From Microcystis aeruginosa NIES-4325 (GTDB lineage Bacteria > Cyanobacteriota > Cyanobacteriia > Cyanobacteriales > Microcystaceae): a stretch of DNA of 39,757 nucleotides. The stretch's first letter is position 1, and every line of letters begins with the position of its first letter. Made by a program: the position numbers and the translations under genes. The notes under the pieces were generated by a model. It saw only the letters and a list, made by a program, of their open reading frames with translations, searched no databases and was not told the DNA's origin. The stretch covers positions 1 to 39,757 of the forward strand of contig NZ_BJKP01000033.1 of the NCBI RefSeq assembly GCF_008974145.1, given 5' to 3'. Shown piece after piece: positions 8,935 to 17,739 of the stretch.

Positions 8935-9131
8935 GTCACTGAACGAATAGACATTTTTAGGGGTGGAAGGTTTTTCGGGAAGATGGACAGGTATCTTGAT
9001 GTTATTTTCCCTGAACGGTTGACGTAAAAAAATGCGGTTTAGGAATATTTTTCGGGACATCAAGCAATAGTAGAGGCGATTTTAGCAATTTTCTTCGAGC
9101 CACTGGCAATGACGGACTGTTAGTTAACTTT

Positions 9132-9294
9132 AAGTCTAGGCTAGACTTCGATCACTCAAGCTAGAGCCAGAAAAACCCCTAGACAGTACAGCATAGTCTA
9201 TCATGTTATTGAGATAGACTAGCGCAAAATTAGCAACATTTTAACCGATCAAGCCGTGACAAAATGATACATTAAACACTATCCCAGTCTAGGC
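9132..9294. repeat. Cluster of AGTCTA/TAGACT inverted and direct repeats between cphB and trmD
   Basis: A perfect inverted repeat AAGTCTAG-g-CTAGACTT lies at 9132-9148. A second one, TAGTCTATC with a 10-nt loop and GATAGACTA, spans 9194-9221. The 9-mer AGTCTAGGC occurs at 9133-9141 and again at 9286-9294, just before the trmD start. The recurrence of the same core in a divergent intergenic region suggests an operator or a small structured repeat; no binding protein is known to me. Confidence 0.5.
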
Positions 9295-9307
9295 CTTAAT
9301 TTTCCCC

Positions 9308-10003
9308 GTGCAGTTTGACATTATCACTCTCTTTCCCGATTTTTTTACTTCACCGCTGCAGTCAGGGTTGTTGGCAAAAGCTCTCGAACGCGACATCGCT
9401 AGGGTAAATTTGGTCAATCTTCGGGATTTTGCCCATGATAAACACCGTCGTGTCGATGATGAACCCTACGGTGGTGGTGTGGGAATGTTATTAAAACCAG
9501 AGCCAATTTTTGAGGCGATCGAGTCTTTAGCAACTTTACCACCCCGGGAGATCCTGCTGATGACTCCCCAGGGGGAACCTCTCAATCAAGCTTTACTGAA
9601 AACTTGGGCTAGTAGTTATCAGCAGTTAATTCTCATCTGTGGGCATTATGAAGGGGTAGATGAGCGTGTTTGTCAGCATTTGGTGACTAGAGAGGTATCT
9701 TTAGGGGATTTTGTCCTAACTTGTGGCGAAATCCCTGCTTTAGCGATTATTAACGGGGTGACGCGGTTGTTACCCGGGACGGTAGGTAAGGCGGAATCGT
9801 TGAAATTGGAGAGTTTTGAGGCAGGTTTATTGGATTATCCCCAATATACCCGGCCGCCGGTGTTTCGCGGTTGGCAAGTGCCGCCGGTTTTGCGATCTGG
9901 GAATCATCAGGATATCGCTGATTGGCGCTATCAACAACAACTCCATCGCACTAAGGAACGCCGTCCAGATCTCTGGCAAAAATGGCTAGAGGAACAGGAT
10001 TAA
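9308..10003 (+). CDS. trmD: tRNA (guanine-N1)-methyltransferase
   Basis: A 231-residue SPOUT-class enzyme that methylates G37 of tRNAs reading CNN codons, preventing +1 frameshifting. The GTG at 9308 gives the conserved start M-QFDIITLFPDFF. Family motifs are YGGGVGMLLKPEPIFEA, the knot segments ICGHYEGVDERV and SLGDFVLTCGEIPALAIINGVTRLLPG, and the C-terminal RPPVFRGWQVPPVLRSGNHQDI. Complete and of normal length. It stands alone here rather than in the rpsP-rimM-trmD-rplS operon of many other bacteria. Confidence 0.97.
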   Translation: MQFDIITLFPDFFTSPLQSGLLAKALERDIARVNLVNLRDFAHDKHRRVDDEPYGGGVGMLLKPEPIFEAIESLATLPPREILLMTPQGEPLNQALLKTWASSYQQLILICGHYEGVDERVCQHLVTREVSLGDFVLTCGEIPALAIINGVTRLLPGTVGKAESLKLESFEAGLLDYPQYTRPPVFRGWQVPPVLRSGNHQDIADWRYQQQLHRTKERRPDLWQKWLEEQD

Positions 10004-10319
10004 TCTCCAAAAATCCTCCCGTAGGGAGTGGGGAGAAAGGAAATGAGAGATAAGAGATGGGGAAGTGGGTACTTAAGAATAGACCTCTTGTAAAAATCAA
10101 AAATTGTCGTGGTTAGGTTAAATCTTACTGGAAATTCCCGCTCTCTCTGAGAACTTAAATTGAGCTAAGACGTATTTAAACTGCTTATTCTTAGATTAGC
10201 CGAATCTCCCCCAATCCTTTTACTGTTGCAAGAGAACGAATCATCGATGATATTCAATCCCCCTGGCTACGATCGAATTATCTTAATCTACAAGGCAAGT
10301 TGCCCAAAAGGAGACGACC
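10004..10319. other. Intergenic region between trmD and kdpD, no gene recognised
   Basis: No convincing gene. It begins with a purine-rich repeat (GGGAGTGGGGAGA at 10024-10036, also at 1851-1863). At 10306-10313 there is an AAAAGGAG ribosome-binding site for the GTG of kdpD. A 30-codon frame (10247-10339) overlaps the kdpD start and looks spurious. Confidence 0.6.
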
Positions 10320-11435
10320 GTGCGACGGGGAAGACATAAAATTTTTATCGGTATGGCTCCGGGGGTCGGGAAAACCTACAAGATGCTGGAGGAGGGGCAT
10401 AGTCTCAGAAAACAGGGAACCGACGTGGTGATTGGACTGCTGGAAACCCACGGCCGGAAAGAGACCGCCGCCAAAGCCGAAGGATTGGAAATCATACCGA
10501 GAAAAATCCTAGAGAAAGAGGGATTCACTCTCTCGGAAATGGATACAGAAGCGATTATCGCCCGCTCACCCCGGCTGTGTCTCATCGATGAATTAGCCCA
10601 CACGAACGCACCCGGTTCGGAGCGAGAGAAACGCTTTCAGGACGTGGAGATAATTTTATCCCGGGGAATCGATGTTTACTCGACCGTAAATATCCAGCAT
10701 ATCGAGAGTTTAAACGATCTGGTTGCCCGAATCACCGGGGTGGTGGTGCGGGAGCGAATACCCGATCGAATTTTGGAGGAAGCTGATGAAGTGGTCGTGG
10801 TAGATGTTACCGCGGAAACCCTAGAGGAAAGATTATTAGCGGGAAAAATCTACGCTCCCGAAAAGATCGAACAATCTTTAAATAATTTCTTTCGACGGCG
10901 CAATTTAATCGCCCTCCGGGAACTCGCCCTGCGCGAAGTGGCCGATACGGTAGAAGAAGAAGCGAGTAATTCAACATTTATCGGTCAATCCTGTCCCATT
11001 CACGAACGGGTATTAGTCTGTATTTCCACCTATCCCAACTCTTTACGATTATTACGTCGGGGAGCGCGGATAGCGGGGTATATGAACGCGGAATTTTTCG
11101 TGATTTTCGTCGATAAACCCGATCGCTTTCTCACCAAAGAGGAGGCGTTACATATCGAAGCCTGCGAACGTTTATGTCGGGAATTCGAGGGGAAATTCTT
11201 ACGGGTTAAAAGCTATCAGGTGGCGGCAGCGATCGCCGAAGTGGCCGAACGGGAACGGATCACCCAGATTGTGATCGGGGAGAGCCTTCAATCGCGCTGG
11301 AAGAATTTCATCAAAGGTTCTTTCACCCAAAAACTTATGCGCCTGATCTGGCAGAAAAATATCGATCTTCACATCATCGCCACCGATCCAAAAGTAGCAA
11401 TTAAAGACGCGCGAGCCAAGGGGGTGAAAAGGTGA
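10320..11435 (+). CDS. kdpD: Short cyanobacterial KdpD (KdpD domain plus Usp domain, no histidine kinase)
   Basis: A 371-residue protein equal to the N-terminal sensor part of enterobacterial KdpD. Residues 1-210 form the KdpD domain with P-loop-like GMAPGVGKTYKMLEEG, the DELAHTNAPGSE segment and DVYSTVNIQHIESLND. Residues 228-360 form a universal-stress-protein domain. No membrane helices and no transmitter kinase follow. Cyanobacterial KdpD proteins are known to have this truncated form, so it is not a deletion here. The GTG at 10320 follows AAAAGGAG with good spacing, and the frame is closed at 10284, so it is the only usable start, although the N-terminus is somewhat shorter than I would expect. 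It lies 8.5 kb from kdpC and points the same way, which is unusual since kdpD normally ends the kdp operon. Confidence 0.92.
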   Translation: MRRGRHKIFIGMAPGVGKTYKMLEEGHSLRKQGTDVVIGLLETHGRKETAAKAEGLEIIPRKILEKEGFTLSEMDTEAIIARSPRLCLIDELAHTNAPGSEREKRFQDVEIILSRGIDVYSTVNIQHIESLNDLVARITGVVVRERIPDRILEEADEVVVVDVTAETLEERLLAGKIYAPEKIEQSLNNFFRRRNLIALRELALREVADTVEEEASNSTFIGQSCPIHERVLVCISTYPNSLRLLRRGARIAGYMNAEFFVIFVDKPDRFLTKEEALHIEACERLCREFEGKFLRVKSYQVAAAIAEVAERERITQIVIGESLQSRWKNFIKGSFTQKLMRLIWQKNIDLHIIATDPKVAIKDARAKGVKR

Positions 11436-11562
11436 CTACCTTTCTGCCACTTCCCACTTACCCAGTTCCCCTCTCAAATCAGCAACGCCTTGGCTTCTCT
11501 GGGATGATATTCTAGGAGTTAATCTTTAATGCAAATCCGTTGTCACTTAAGGGAGTTAACTC

Positions 11563-11670
11563 ATGCAAGTAAATAATCTCGGCTTTATCGCTAGTATCCT
11601 ATTCGTCCTAGTACCCACTGTTTTCCTCTTGATTCTGTTTATCCAAACCAGAGAGGAAACCGAGGGTTAA
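11563..11670 (+). CDS. psbM: Photosystem II reaction centre protein M
   Basis: A 35-residue single-span thylakoid membrane protein at the photosystem II dimer interface. The translation contains NNLGFIASILFVLVPTVFLL followed by TREETEG, essentially the standard PsbM sequence. A GGGAG ribosome-binding site lies at 11551-11555, 7 nt before the ATG. It is monocistronic: kdpD ends 127 nt upstream and a strong terminator follows 9 nt after the stop. Confidence 0.97.
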   Translation: MQVNNLGFIASILFVLVPTVFLLILFIQTREETEG

Positions 11671-11679
11671 ATTAGGCCC

Positions 11680-11715
11680 GGAGAGACCAGTTATTTGGTC
11701 TCTCCTTAATTTTTT
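11680..11715 (+). terminator. Rho-independent terminator of psbM
   Basis: A perfect 10-bp stem, GGAGAGACCA (11680-11689) and TGGTCTCTCC (11696-11705), with a 6-nt loop, followed by TTAATTTTTT. It ends 7 nt from the stop codon of argJ, which is on the other strand, so it probably separates the two convergent transcripts. Confidence 0.9.
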
Positions 11716-11722
11716 GGTGGCT

Positions 11723-12964
11723 CTAGGTAGTGTACTCGGCATTAATTTTGACGTAATCGTAACTAAGATCGCAACCCCAGGCCGTACCTGTTCCCGAACC
11801 GTTACCGATACAGATAGACATTAAAACGGTATCTTCTCGTAAATAAGCCCCGCTTGCTGCCGCTTTCAGGTAATTACTGGCACTAGCTCGATCGAACGCC
11901 AAAGGTTGACCATTTTCCATCATCACGAAGTCGCCTAACTTGATTTGCAGGTCTTCTTGATGGAAGACAACCCCGGCCCGGCCCGCGGCCGCCGCAATTC
12001 GTCCCCAGTTGGGATCTCGACCGAAAACCGCCGATTTTACTAAGGAAGAACCGGCAATGGTGCGAGCAATCTGACGAGCGGACTGATCATCGGCCGCCCC
12101 CGAAACCCGCACTTCTATTAAACAGGTGGACCCTTCCCCATCCCGGGCGATCGCTTTAGCCAAGTATTGACAAACTTCCGTTAACATGGCCTCTAACTTT
12201 TGGGCATCCCGGCCCATTTCTGTGATCGCCGTGGTGCGCGATTGACCGTTAGCCAAGGCGATCAGACTGTCATTGGTACTGGTGTCCCCATCCACCGTAA
12301 TCTGATTAAAACTTTTATTAGCCGCCCGACTTAACATATTTTGCCAGAGAACCGTCGATACTGCGGCATCACAGGTAATAAAGGAGAGCATCGTCGCCAT
12401 ATTCGGGTGAATCATCCCCGATCCCTTGGCAATTCCCCCAATTGTGACCGGACGACCATCGATGGTGGTTTGCAAGGCGATCGATTTGGGGACTAGATCC
12501 GTGGTCATAATCGCCCGGGCTGTGCTTTCGCCGCCATTTTCCGACAATAAACCCGCTAAGGTCGGTAAAGCGGCGGTTAACGCATCCATGCGAATCCGTT
12601 GCCCGATCACTCCCGTAGAAGCCAGCAAAATTGCATCGGCGGGAATCCCTAAAACTTGGCTCAAGGCGGCGGCACTATCGAGAGCGTCTTGCCATCCGGC
12701 TTCCCCCGTGGCGGCGTTTGCTTGGCCGGCATTACACAAAATCGCCCTGGCGCTGGCTTTAGTTTGTAGGCGTTGACGGCAATAATCGACGCAAGCGGCC
12801 CGCACTTGACTGGTGGTAAAGACTCCTGCGGCGATCGCTTCTGTTTCCGAGACAATGAGGGCTAAATCGGGCAAACCGGACGGTTTTAGCCCCGCGGCCA
12901 TCCCTGCGGATTTAAATCCTTTTGGGGCGGTGATCCCCCCCTCTATTTCCTGCCAATCGGCCAT
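11723..12964 (-). CDS. argJ: Bifunctional ornithine acetyltransferase / N-acetylglutamate synthase
   Basis: A 413-residue ArgJ that recycles the acetyl group from N-acetylornithine to glutamate in arginine biosynthesis. The ATG at 12964 is chosen over one 132 nt upstream: it has AGGAGAAGGG just before it and gives the standard family start and length. The self-cleavage site lies in GSGMIHPNMATMLSFI, where the Ala-Thr bond is cut so that Thr becomes the nucleophile at the start of the beta chain. Other motifs are QITVDGDTSTND and GRDPNWGRIAAAAGRAG. Arginine supply connects functionally with cyanophycin synthesis by cphA 4 kb away, although they are separate units. Confidence 0.97.
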   Translation of the reverse strand: MADWQEIEGGITAPKGFKSAGMAAGLKPSGLPDLALIVSETEAIAAGVFTTSQVRAACVDYCRQRLQTKASARAILCNAGQANAATGEAGWQDALDSAAALSQVLGIPADAILLASTGVIGQRIRMDALTAALPTLAGLLSENGGESTARAIMTTDLVPKSIALQTTIDGRPVTIGGIAKGSGMIHPNMATMLSFITCDAAVSTVLWQNMLSRAANKSFNQITVDGDTSTNDSLIALANGQSRTTAITEMGRDAQKLEAMLTEVCQYLAKAIARDGEGSTCLIEVRVSGAADDQSARQIARTIAGSSLVKSAVFGRDPNWGRIAAAAGRAGVVFHQEDLQIKLGDFVMMENGQPLAFDRASASNYLKAAASGAYLREDTVLMSICIGNGSGTGTAWGCDLSYDYVKINAEYTT

Positions 12965-13144
12965 TTTCTCCCTTCTCCTACTCAAATTCGACAATCGATT
13001 ATAGCAACTAAAAAGCCAAAAATTAGCAAAGGGTTTGACCGTTTCGGGTTGGGAAGTGGGGAAAAAAGGCCGACGGCTGATAATTCCTGGCTGCAAATTA
13101 GCCTAAAATACGATTAATTAACCAGGATTTTGAGGCGATAGTTT

Positions 13145-13552
13145 ATGGAACGCGGGTTATTGTGGACACCTTTATTAATTCTATTTATTTGGTTGGCTTG
13201 GAGTGGTTGGAATGAATACCAAAAAGTGGAAATCTATCGACAATGGGCCGAAAACTTCGATCGAGCTAAGTATGATATATATTCTGTCTTAGGTCAAAAA
13301 GATAAAATTATCACTTGGGGAAAGCCAACTCGTAAGGGAGTGATTAATTTACAAACTTTTTCCCTAGAAGAGGTAAAAGAAATCCGTCTGTTAGTTAATA
13401 ATCAAGTGGTGGATTTAGATGCTCTTCCCCCGCAGGGTTCCCCTTTCCTAGAATTTATTTTTAAGGAGCGAACTCCTGAAAAAATTCCCTTTACTGAAGT
13501 TGAATTGGCTAGTCGGTGGGCGAAATTTTTACAACAACAAATCTTAATTTAA
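13145..13552 (+). CDS. Small cyanobacterial-type membrane protein, function unknown
   Basis: A 135-residue protein with one N-terminal hydrophobic segment (residues 5-20, LLWTPLLILFIWLAW) and a soluble, charged remainder, so probably anchored with the C-terminal part on one side of the membrane. It includes a beta-rich stretch (about 55-115) with LEEVKEIRLLVNNQVVDLDALP. I do not recognise a named family. Codon use and length look like a real gene, and it stands between the divergent argJ and convergent AarF-like genes. No function can be assigned. Confidence 0.75.
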   Translation: MERGLLWTPLLILFIWLAWSGWNEYQKVEIYRQWAENFDRAKYDIYSVLGQKDKIITWGKPTRKGVINLQTFSLEEVKEIRLLVNNQVVDLDALPPQGSPFLEFIFKERTPEKIPFTEVELASRWAKFLQQQILI

Positions 13553-13564
13553 TCGCGATAATTT

Positions 13565-15214
13565 CTAGCGCAATCTCCCTGATCGCAGGATACCGACAAC
13601 TAACCATAAACCGATAAAACTAGCTGTAGCAAATAATACGGTACTAATAATAGTTAATTGCCGAGATTGGGCGCTGGCTGTGACAATGGCAGCCCCGATA
13701 ATTAAGGAGCCAATAATCACACTAAAAGCTAGTCGATTGGCGGAATTATCTAAACTGCGACGGAGATTATCTAATTCGCGAATTTTCAGATTAACATTTA
13801 AAGTTTCCGAGGTTAAACCATCTAGTAAAACTTCGATTTGACGGGGAGATTTCAGGGAAAAAGATTTCAAGTCTAAAACTGTTCTTAGGGCAGTTTGTAG
13901 GGGAGTGCTACCGATTAACTGTTGTTCAAGAATATTAGTTAATAGCGGTTTGACTTCTTCTAGGATATTAATATCAGGATTAAATTTTCGGGCAGTTCCT
14001 TCTAGATTAGCGAGACTTTTGGCAAATAAACCTAAATTACCTGGAAGCTTAATTCTATTGCGACGGGCAACTTGCAAAAGTTCATAAACTACCTCACTAA
14101 AGTTAATTTGATTTAAATTCAGGTTATAATATTTTCGCAGCATCCGCTCATAATCCACCTCTAATTGTACTAAAGTAATCGGCACCACTGACTCGGATAG
14201 TTTAATAGTTAGTTGACTGCATCTTTTCGCATCTAAGTCAACAATTGCTAATAACAATTCTGTTAAAATTTGTTGAGTTTGCGGGTCTAATCTGCCCACC
14301 ATACCACAGTCAATTAAAGCTACTCTCCCATCGTCAAGATAGAAAATATTACCCGGGTGAGGATCGGCATGAAAGAAGCCATCAATATAAATTTGTTGAA
14401 AAAATGACCGAAACAAAATCCTCGTTATTTCGCTTTTTCTTTGGGAAATTGTTTGCTCGGTTTCTGGACTAGAAACATCGGCTTCTAAAATTTGTTTTCC
14501 TTCTAACCATTCTAACACTAATAGCCTGGAATTAGTTAAGTCCCAATAAATTTTAGGGATAACTAACTGTTTGGGTTCTGACCACCGACTCTGGGTTAAA
14601 TTATAGCGCAATTGGTCAGTATAATGACCTTCTTGGGTAAAATCTAATTCCGCATTGACTGCTTTAATAAACTCCTCTGCTAAGTTAACAACGTCGTAAC
14701 TTTGACCAAATTCTGTTAGGGCAACTAAATCAGCAATTCCCTTAATTAAGGCACTATCTTGGGCGACAATTTTTTCGATACCGGGACGCAAGACTTTAAT
14801 CGCTACTTCCTCCCCAGATAATAAAGTTGCCCGATGAATTTGCCCGATCGAGCCTGCGGCGATCGGTTGGGGATTAATATATTTAAATACCTGTTCGATC
14901 GGTTTTGCTAACTGTTCGGTGATGACTATTTCTATATCCGTCCAAGCAACGGGAGGAACTTGCGCTTGTAGGGCGGTTAAAGCCTCGATATAATTAGCAG
15001 GTAGCAGATCGGGACGGGTACTAAGTAACTGTCCCAATTTGACATAAAAAGGCCCCAATTCCACGAGGATTTTTTTGAGAACTTCTGGGGTGGGAATCTG
15101 GGGATTTTCTGTTTTTCCCAGGGTTAAAACCCCGCGCATATAGTCCCAACCGTTGCCGAGAACTATCTCCAGGATTTCTTTTTGTCTTTGACTGGTTTGG
15201 GGGAGTGAGAACAC
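13565..15214 (-). CDS. AarF/ABC1/UbiB-family atypical kinase
   Basis: A 549-residue UbiB-family protein. Characteristic motifs are the KxGQ element KLGQLLSTRPDLLP (about 59-72), the alanine-rich nucleotide loop AAGSIGQIHRA, the VAIKVLRPG lysine, ELDFTQEG, and the catalytic and metal-binding DGFFHADPHPGNIF followed by ALIDCGMVGRL. Two hydrophobic C-terminal segments (about 495-545) suggest membrane anchoring. Family members support ubiquinone synthesis in proteobacteria; in cyanobacteria they are linked to plastoquinone or tocopherol metabolism and stress, but the substrate is not established. Cyanobacteria carry several paralogues, so I give no symbol. Tandem TTATCAGT repeats begin 5 nt before its start codon. 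Confidence 0.93.
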   Translation of the reverse strand: MFSLPQTSQRQKEILEIVLGNGWDYMRGVLTLGKTENPQIPTPEVLKKILVELGPFYVKLGQLLSTRPDLLPANYIEALTALQAQVPPVAWTDIEIVITEQLAKPIEQVFKYINPQPIAAGSIGQIHRATLLSGEEVAIKVLRPGIEKIVAQDSALIKGIADLVALTEFGQSYDVVNLAEEFIKAVNAELDFTQEGHYTDQLRYNLTQSRWSEPKQLVIPKIYWDLTNSRLLVLEWLEGKQILEADVSSPETEQTISQRKSEITRILFRSFFQQIYIDGFFHADPHPGNIFYLDDGRVALIDCGMVGRLDPQTQQILTELLLAIVDLDAKRCSQLTIKLSESVVPITLVQLEVDYERMLRKYYNLNLNQINFSEVVYELLQVARRNRIKLPGNLGLFAKSLANLEGTARKFNPDINILEEVKPLLTNILEQQLIGSTPLQTALRTVLDLKSFSLKSPRQIEVLLDGLTSETLNVNLKIRELDNLRRSLDNSANRLAFSVIIGSLIIGAAIVTASAQSRQLTIISTVLFATASFIGLWLVVGILRSGRLR

Positions 15215-15218
15215 GGTA

Positions 15219-15254
15219 TTATCAGTTATCAGTGATCAGTTATCAGTTATCAGT
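15219..15254. repeat. Tandem TTATCAGT/GATCAGT short repeat
   Basis: About five copies of a 7-8 nt unit (TTATCAG, TTATCAG, TGATCAG, TTATCAG, TTATCAG) lie just upstream of the AarF-like start. A related TACCAGTGATCAG follows at 15263-15275. Simple sequence of this type expands easily. Confidence 0.8.
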
Positions 15255-15329
15255 GGGTAAGTTACCAGTGATCAGATTTGAGTTTTAAGTTAGCAGTATT
15301 AAGTAGGTAGGCGTTAAAAATTATCAAAT

Positions 15330-15386
15330 ACCCCCCTTATCAAGGGGGGACTAAGGGGGGATCGACACCCCCCTTATCAAGGGGGG
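15330..15386. repeat. Two direct copies of a palindromic CCCCCCTTATCAAGGGGGG repeat
   Basis: The same 20 nt, beginning ACCCCCCTTATCAAGG, occur at 15330-15349 and 15367-15386. Each copy can fold into an 8-bp stem (CCCCCCTT with AAGGGGGG) around a 3-nt loop. The stretches after each copy (ACTAAGGGGGGATC and CAGGGGGGATC) are also alike. It is a small dispersed cyanobacterial repeat rather than a gene-specific terminator. Confidence 0.8.
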
Positions 15387-15515
15387 CAGGGGGGATCAGA
15401 GACAAAATCTATCTTCAATTTAATTATAACTACTTACTTAAATAGAAGTTTCCTACTGTCTTTTCACTGATTACCGTTTACTGTTTACTGAAAAAGCTGG
15501 TAACTAATATCAATC

Positions 15516-16577
15516 CTATAACAATTTCTCCAATTTGGGATCGGTTTGTAATTGCTTGAGAACTTGTTTAATATCTTGGGTACGATCTTTGTGGACAACG
15601 AGAGTCGCTTTCCCGTCGCGAACAATTACCAGATCTTTTAAACCAATAGTAACGATCACTTCCTCCTCATCACTAGCATAGATAATAGAGCCTTCCGTAT
15701 CCAAACCGACATGATTTGCCAGTTCAATATTTTTGCCCTTTGCTTCTAGTAATCTTTCCAGAGAATTCCAATCTCCCAGATCATCCCAACCGAAATTAGC
15801 GGGTAAAACGTAAGCGAGTTGGGTTTTTTCCATCAAAGCATAATCGATACTTTTTTTCTCTAAATCCTCATAGGCAGCGATGCCCCGATCGATCAGAGGC
15901 TGTAAAATATTATTAGCGTGGGTTTTTAGCTCCTCTAAAACCACTTGTCCCTGAAAGATAAACATTCCGCTATTCCAGCTAAAAAGTCCCGTTTCTAGGA
16001 ATTTTTCGGCCGTGGTGCGATCGGGTTTTTCCGTAAAACGACTCACTTTATAGACGGGTAAACCATTAAATTCGCCTTGATTTTCTCCCTGTTCGATATA
16101 ACCGTAACCAGTGGAGGGATAATCGGGTTTAATCCCTAAAGTAACGATCGCTTTTTGGCTGACGGCCACTTCTACGGCCGCTTTTAAAGTGTTAATATAA
16201 GCCTCTTGATTACCAATATAATGATCGGCAGGAAAAAAACCGATCGCCACTTCTTTACCATAACGTTTTATCACTTCTAAAGTAGCCCAAGTCACAGCCG
16301 GGGCTGTATCCTTGCCCACCGGTTCCACTAATAGGTTACTCTCCGGTAAATCGGGGAGTTGTTCGCGGACACCATCAGCGATCGCACTAGCGGTAATTAC
16401 CCAGAGATTTTCCCAACCTGCCCCTAAAGATAATAGACGATCGGCTGTTGCTTGTAAAAGACTGCGACCACTACCATCAAGACAGAGAAACTGTTTCGGA
16501 CGCGCTAGACGACTGAGGGGCCAAAAACGTTCCCCTTTACCACCGGCGAGAATGACTGGAACAAGCGACTGATTCAT
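15516..16577 (-). CDS. Mannose-1-phosphate guanylyltransferase
   Basis: A 353-residue nucleotidyltransferase making GDP-mannose from mannose-1-phosphate and GTP, the precursor for mannose and fucose in surface glycans. It has the N-terminal signature LAGGKGERFWPLSR with PKQFL, then FFPADHYIGN for the metal-binding site, GYGYIEQG, FTEKPDRTTAEKF and the NSGMF motif. The short form has no phosphomannose-isomerase cupin domain, unlike the bifunctional ManC/AlgA proteins. I chose the ATG at 16577; a GTG at 16589 in the same frame would add four residues and cannot be excluded. Neither has a clear Shine-Dalgarno sequence. Confidence 0.93.
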   Translation of the reverse strand: MNQSLVPVILAGGKGERFWPLSRLARPKQFLCLDGSGRSLLQATADRLLSLGAGWENLWVITASAIADGVREQLPDLPESNLLVEPVGKDTAPAVTWATLEVIKRYGKEVAIGFFPADHYIGNQEAYINTLKAAVEVAVSQKAIVTLGIKPDYPSTGYGYIEQGENQGEFNGLPVYKVSRFTEKPDRTTAEKFLETGLFSWNSGMFIFQGQVVLEELKTHANNILQPLIDRGIAAYEDLEKKSIDYALMEKTQLAYVLPANFGWDDLGDWNSLERLLEAKGKNIELANHVGLDTEGSIIYASDEEEVIVTIGLKDLVIVRDGKATLVVHKDRTQDIKQVLKQLQTDPKLEKLL

Positions 16578-16657
16578 AAAAATTGACACTTATCGGTTAA
16601 GTTGAACCGATTGTATCAGACGGCAGCGAGGGGTGAGCGTTTTCCCGACCCAAAGCT

Positions 16658-16682
16658 AAAAAGCGGGCAAATAACCCGCTTT
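16658..16682 (-). terminator. Rho-independent terminator of petC-petA
   Basis: Read on the minus strand: AAAGCGGG, a 7-nt loop, CCCGCTTT, running into further T residues. The stem is 8 bp and perfect, and starts 27 nt past the petA stop codon. Confidence 0.85.
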
Positions 16683-16709
16683 CTAGCAAAAATAACCGAA
16701 ATATTGCGA

Positions 16710-17696
16710 TTAGAAATTCATTTCGGCCGCTTGTACTGTTTCCACTTGTTTTTTCTTAATAACTAAGAGGATTTGGCAGAGCATAATACCACCGAGGAAT
16801 AAAACTAATCCTTTGATCCGGCCGGGATTTTGTAGGACAACTTCCGTCTCTTTTTGACCAAAACCGCCGACATTGGGGTTACTGGTTAAAAATTGTCCCA
16901 CTTCGATCGCTTGACCTTCCGAGACGATTAACTCAGGACCTGCGGGAATATTTTCCACCACGGGGCCAGCTTCGGAAGTGATGGTGACTTCATAACCACC
17001 GGCTTCGGTTTTGCTGATCTGGCTAATTGTACCTGCGGTAGAAGCTTTGAAAGCGTTATTATTGCTGGGTTCACCGGTGGGGTACACTTGACCGCGACCA
17101 CGATTGGCCCCTAAATGCACAGCATATTTACCGAAGTGAATACCTTTATTTTGGCTAGGATCGGGGGCCAAGACGGGGAAAACGATTTCTTTGTATTGAT
17201 CCCCGGGTAAGGGGCCGACGATAACCACGTTATCTTGACCTTCTTTGTAGGATTGGAAATAGACTCCACCGAGTTTTTCCTGCATTTCTTCGGGAATGCG
17301 ATCGGGGGGCGCGATTTTAAAACCATCTGGTAGCATTAAGACTGCACCGACGTTTAAACCCCCCTTGGATCCGTCGCCTAACACCTGTTGACTGGCGGGA
17401 TCGTAGGGGATTTTTACCACTGCTTCAAAGACGCTATCGGGTAATACCGAGTGGGGGATTTCAATTTCGGCGGGTTTTTGGGCTAAATGGCAGTTCGCGC
17501 AGACAATCCGACCTGTGGCCTCTCTGGGGGTTTCTGGGGCGGTTTGTTGCGCCCAAAAAGGATATGCTTGGGCAGATTGGGGGTTAATGACATCGCTGGT
17601 TAGGAGTAGGGAAACGGTAGCGATCGCCACGAGGACGGCTTTCACTAGGGCCTGTCTGTGGACTTGCGGGAAGCTTAAAAAGTTGAATGTTCTCAT
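16710..17696 (-). CDS. petA: Cytochrome f of the cytochrome b6f complex
   Basis: A 328-residue apocytochrome f. A signal peptide (about 1-44) ends in SAQA, and the mature protein begins YPFWAQQ, whose Tyr supplies the amino-group haem ligand. The covalent haem site is CANCH (with His as the other ligand). A C-terminal membrane helix (about 293-313, [18 protein letters not shown]) anchors it in the thylakoid membrane with the large domain in the lumen. The ATG at 17696 is chosen because it gives the standard signal peptide; an upstream in-frame ATG at 17828 would overlap petC. It follows petC by 43 nt, the normal petCA operon, and a terminator closes the unit. Confidence 0.98.
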   Translation of the reverse strand: MRTFNFLSFPQVHRQALVKAVLVAIATVSLLLTSDVINPQSAQAYPFWAQQTAPETPREATGRIVCANCHLAQKPAEIEIPHSVLPDSVFEAVVKIPYDPASQQVLGDGSKGGLNVGAVLMLPDGFKIAPPDRIPEEMQEKLGGVYFQSYKEGQDNVVIVGPLPGDQYKEIVFPVLAPDPSQNKGIHFGKYAVHLGANRGRGQVYPTGEPSNNNAFKASTAGTISQISKTEAGGYEVTITSEAGPVVENIPAGPELIVSEGQAIEVGQFLTSNPNVGGFGQKETEVVLQNPGRIKGLVLFLGGIMLCQILLVIKKKQVETVQAAEMNF

Positions 17697-17739
17697 CTCT
17701 ATCGGTTGAATAATTCCAAATCTCGTCACATTGAATAAT

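Larger units (their letters stand above)
15215..15515. other. Intergenic region consisting largely of repeats
   Basis: No gene. It contains the TTATCAGT tandem block (15219-15254), two copies of a CCCCCC...GGGGGG hairpin repeat (15330-15350 and 15367-15386) and, at 15473-15490, a short CCGTTTACTGTTTACTG motif. All are of the kind abundant in Microcystis intergenic DNA. Confidence 0.8.

Noticed and set aside
10247-10339. 30-codon open frame overlapping the kdpD start
   Set aside because: No ribosome-binding site and no family resemblance; it overlaps the better supported kdpD start in another frame.
10320-11435. KdpD as a deletion product lacking its kinase
   Set aside because: The short form with KdpD and Usp domains only is the normal one in cyanobacteria.
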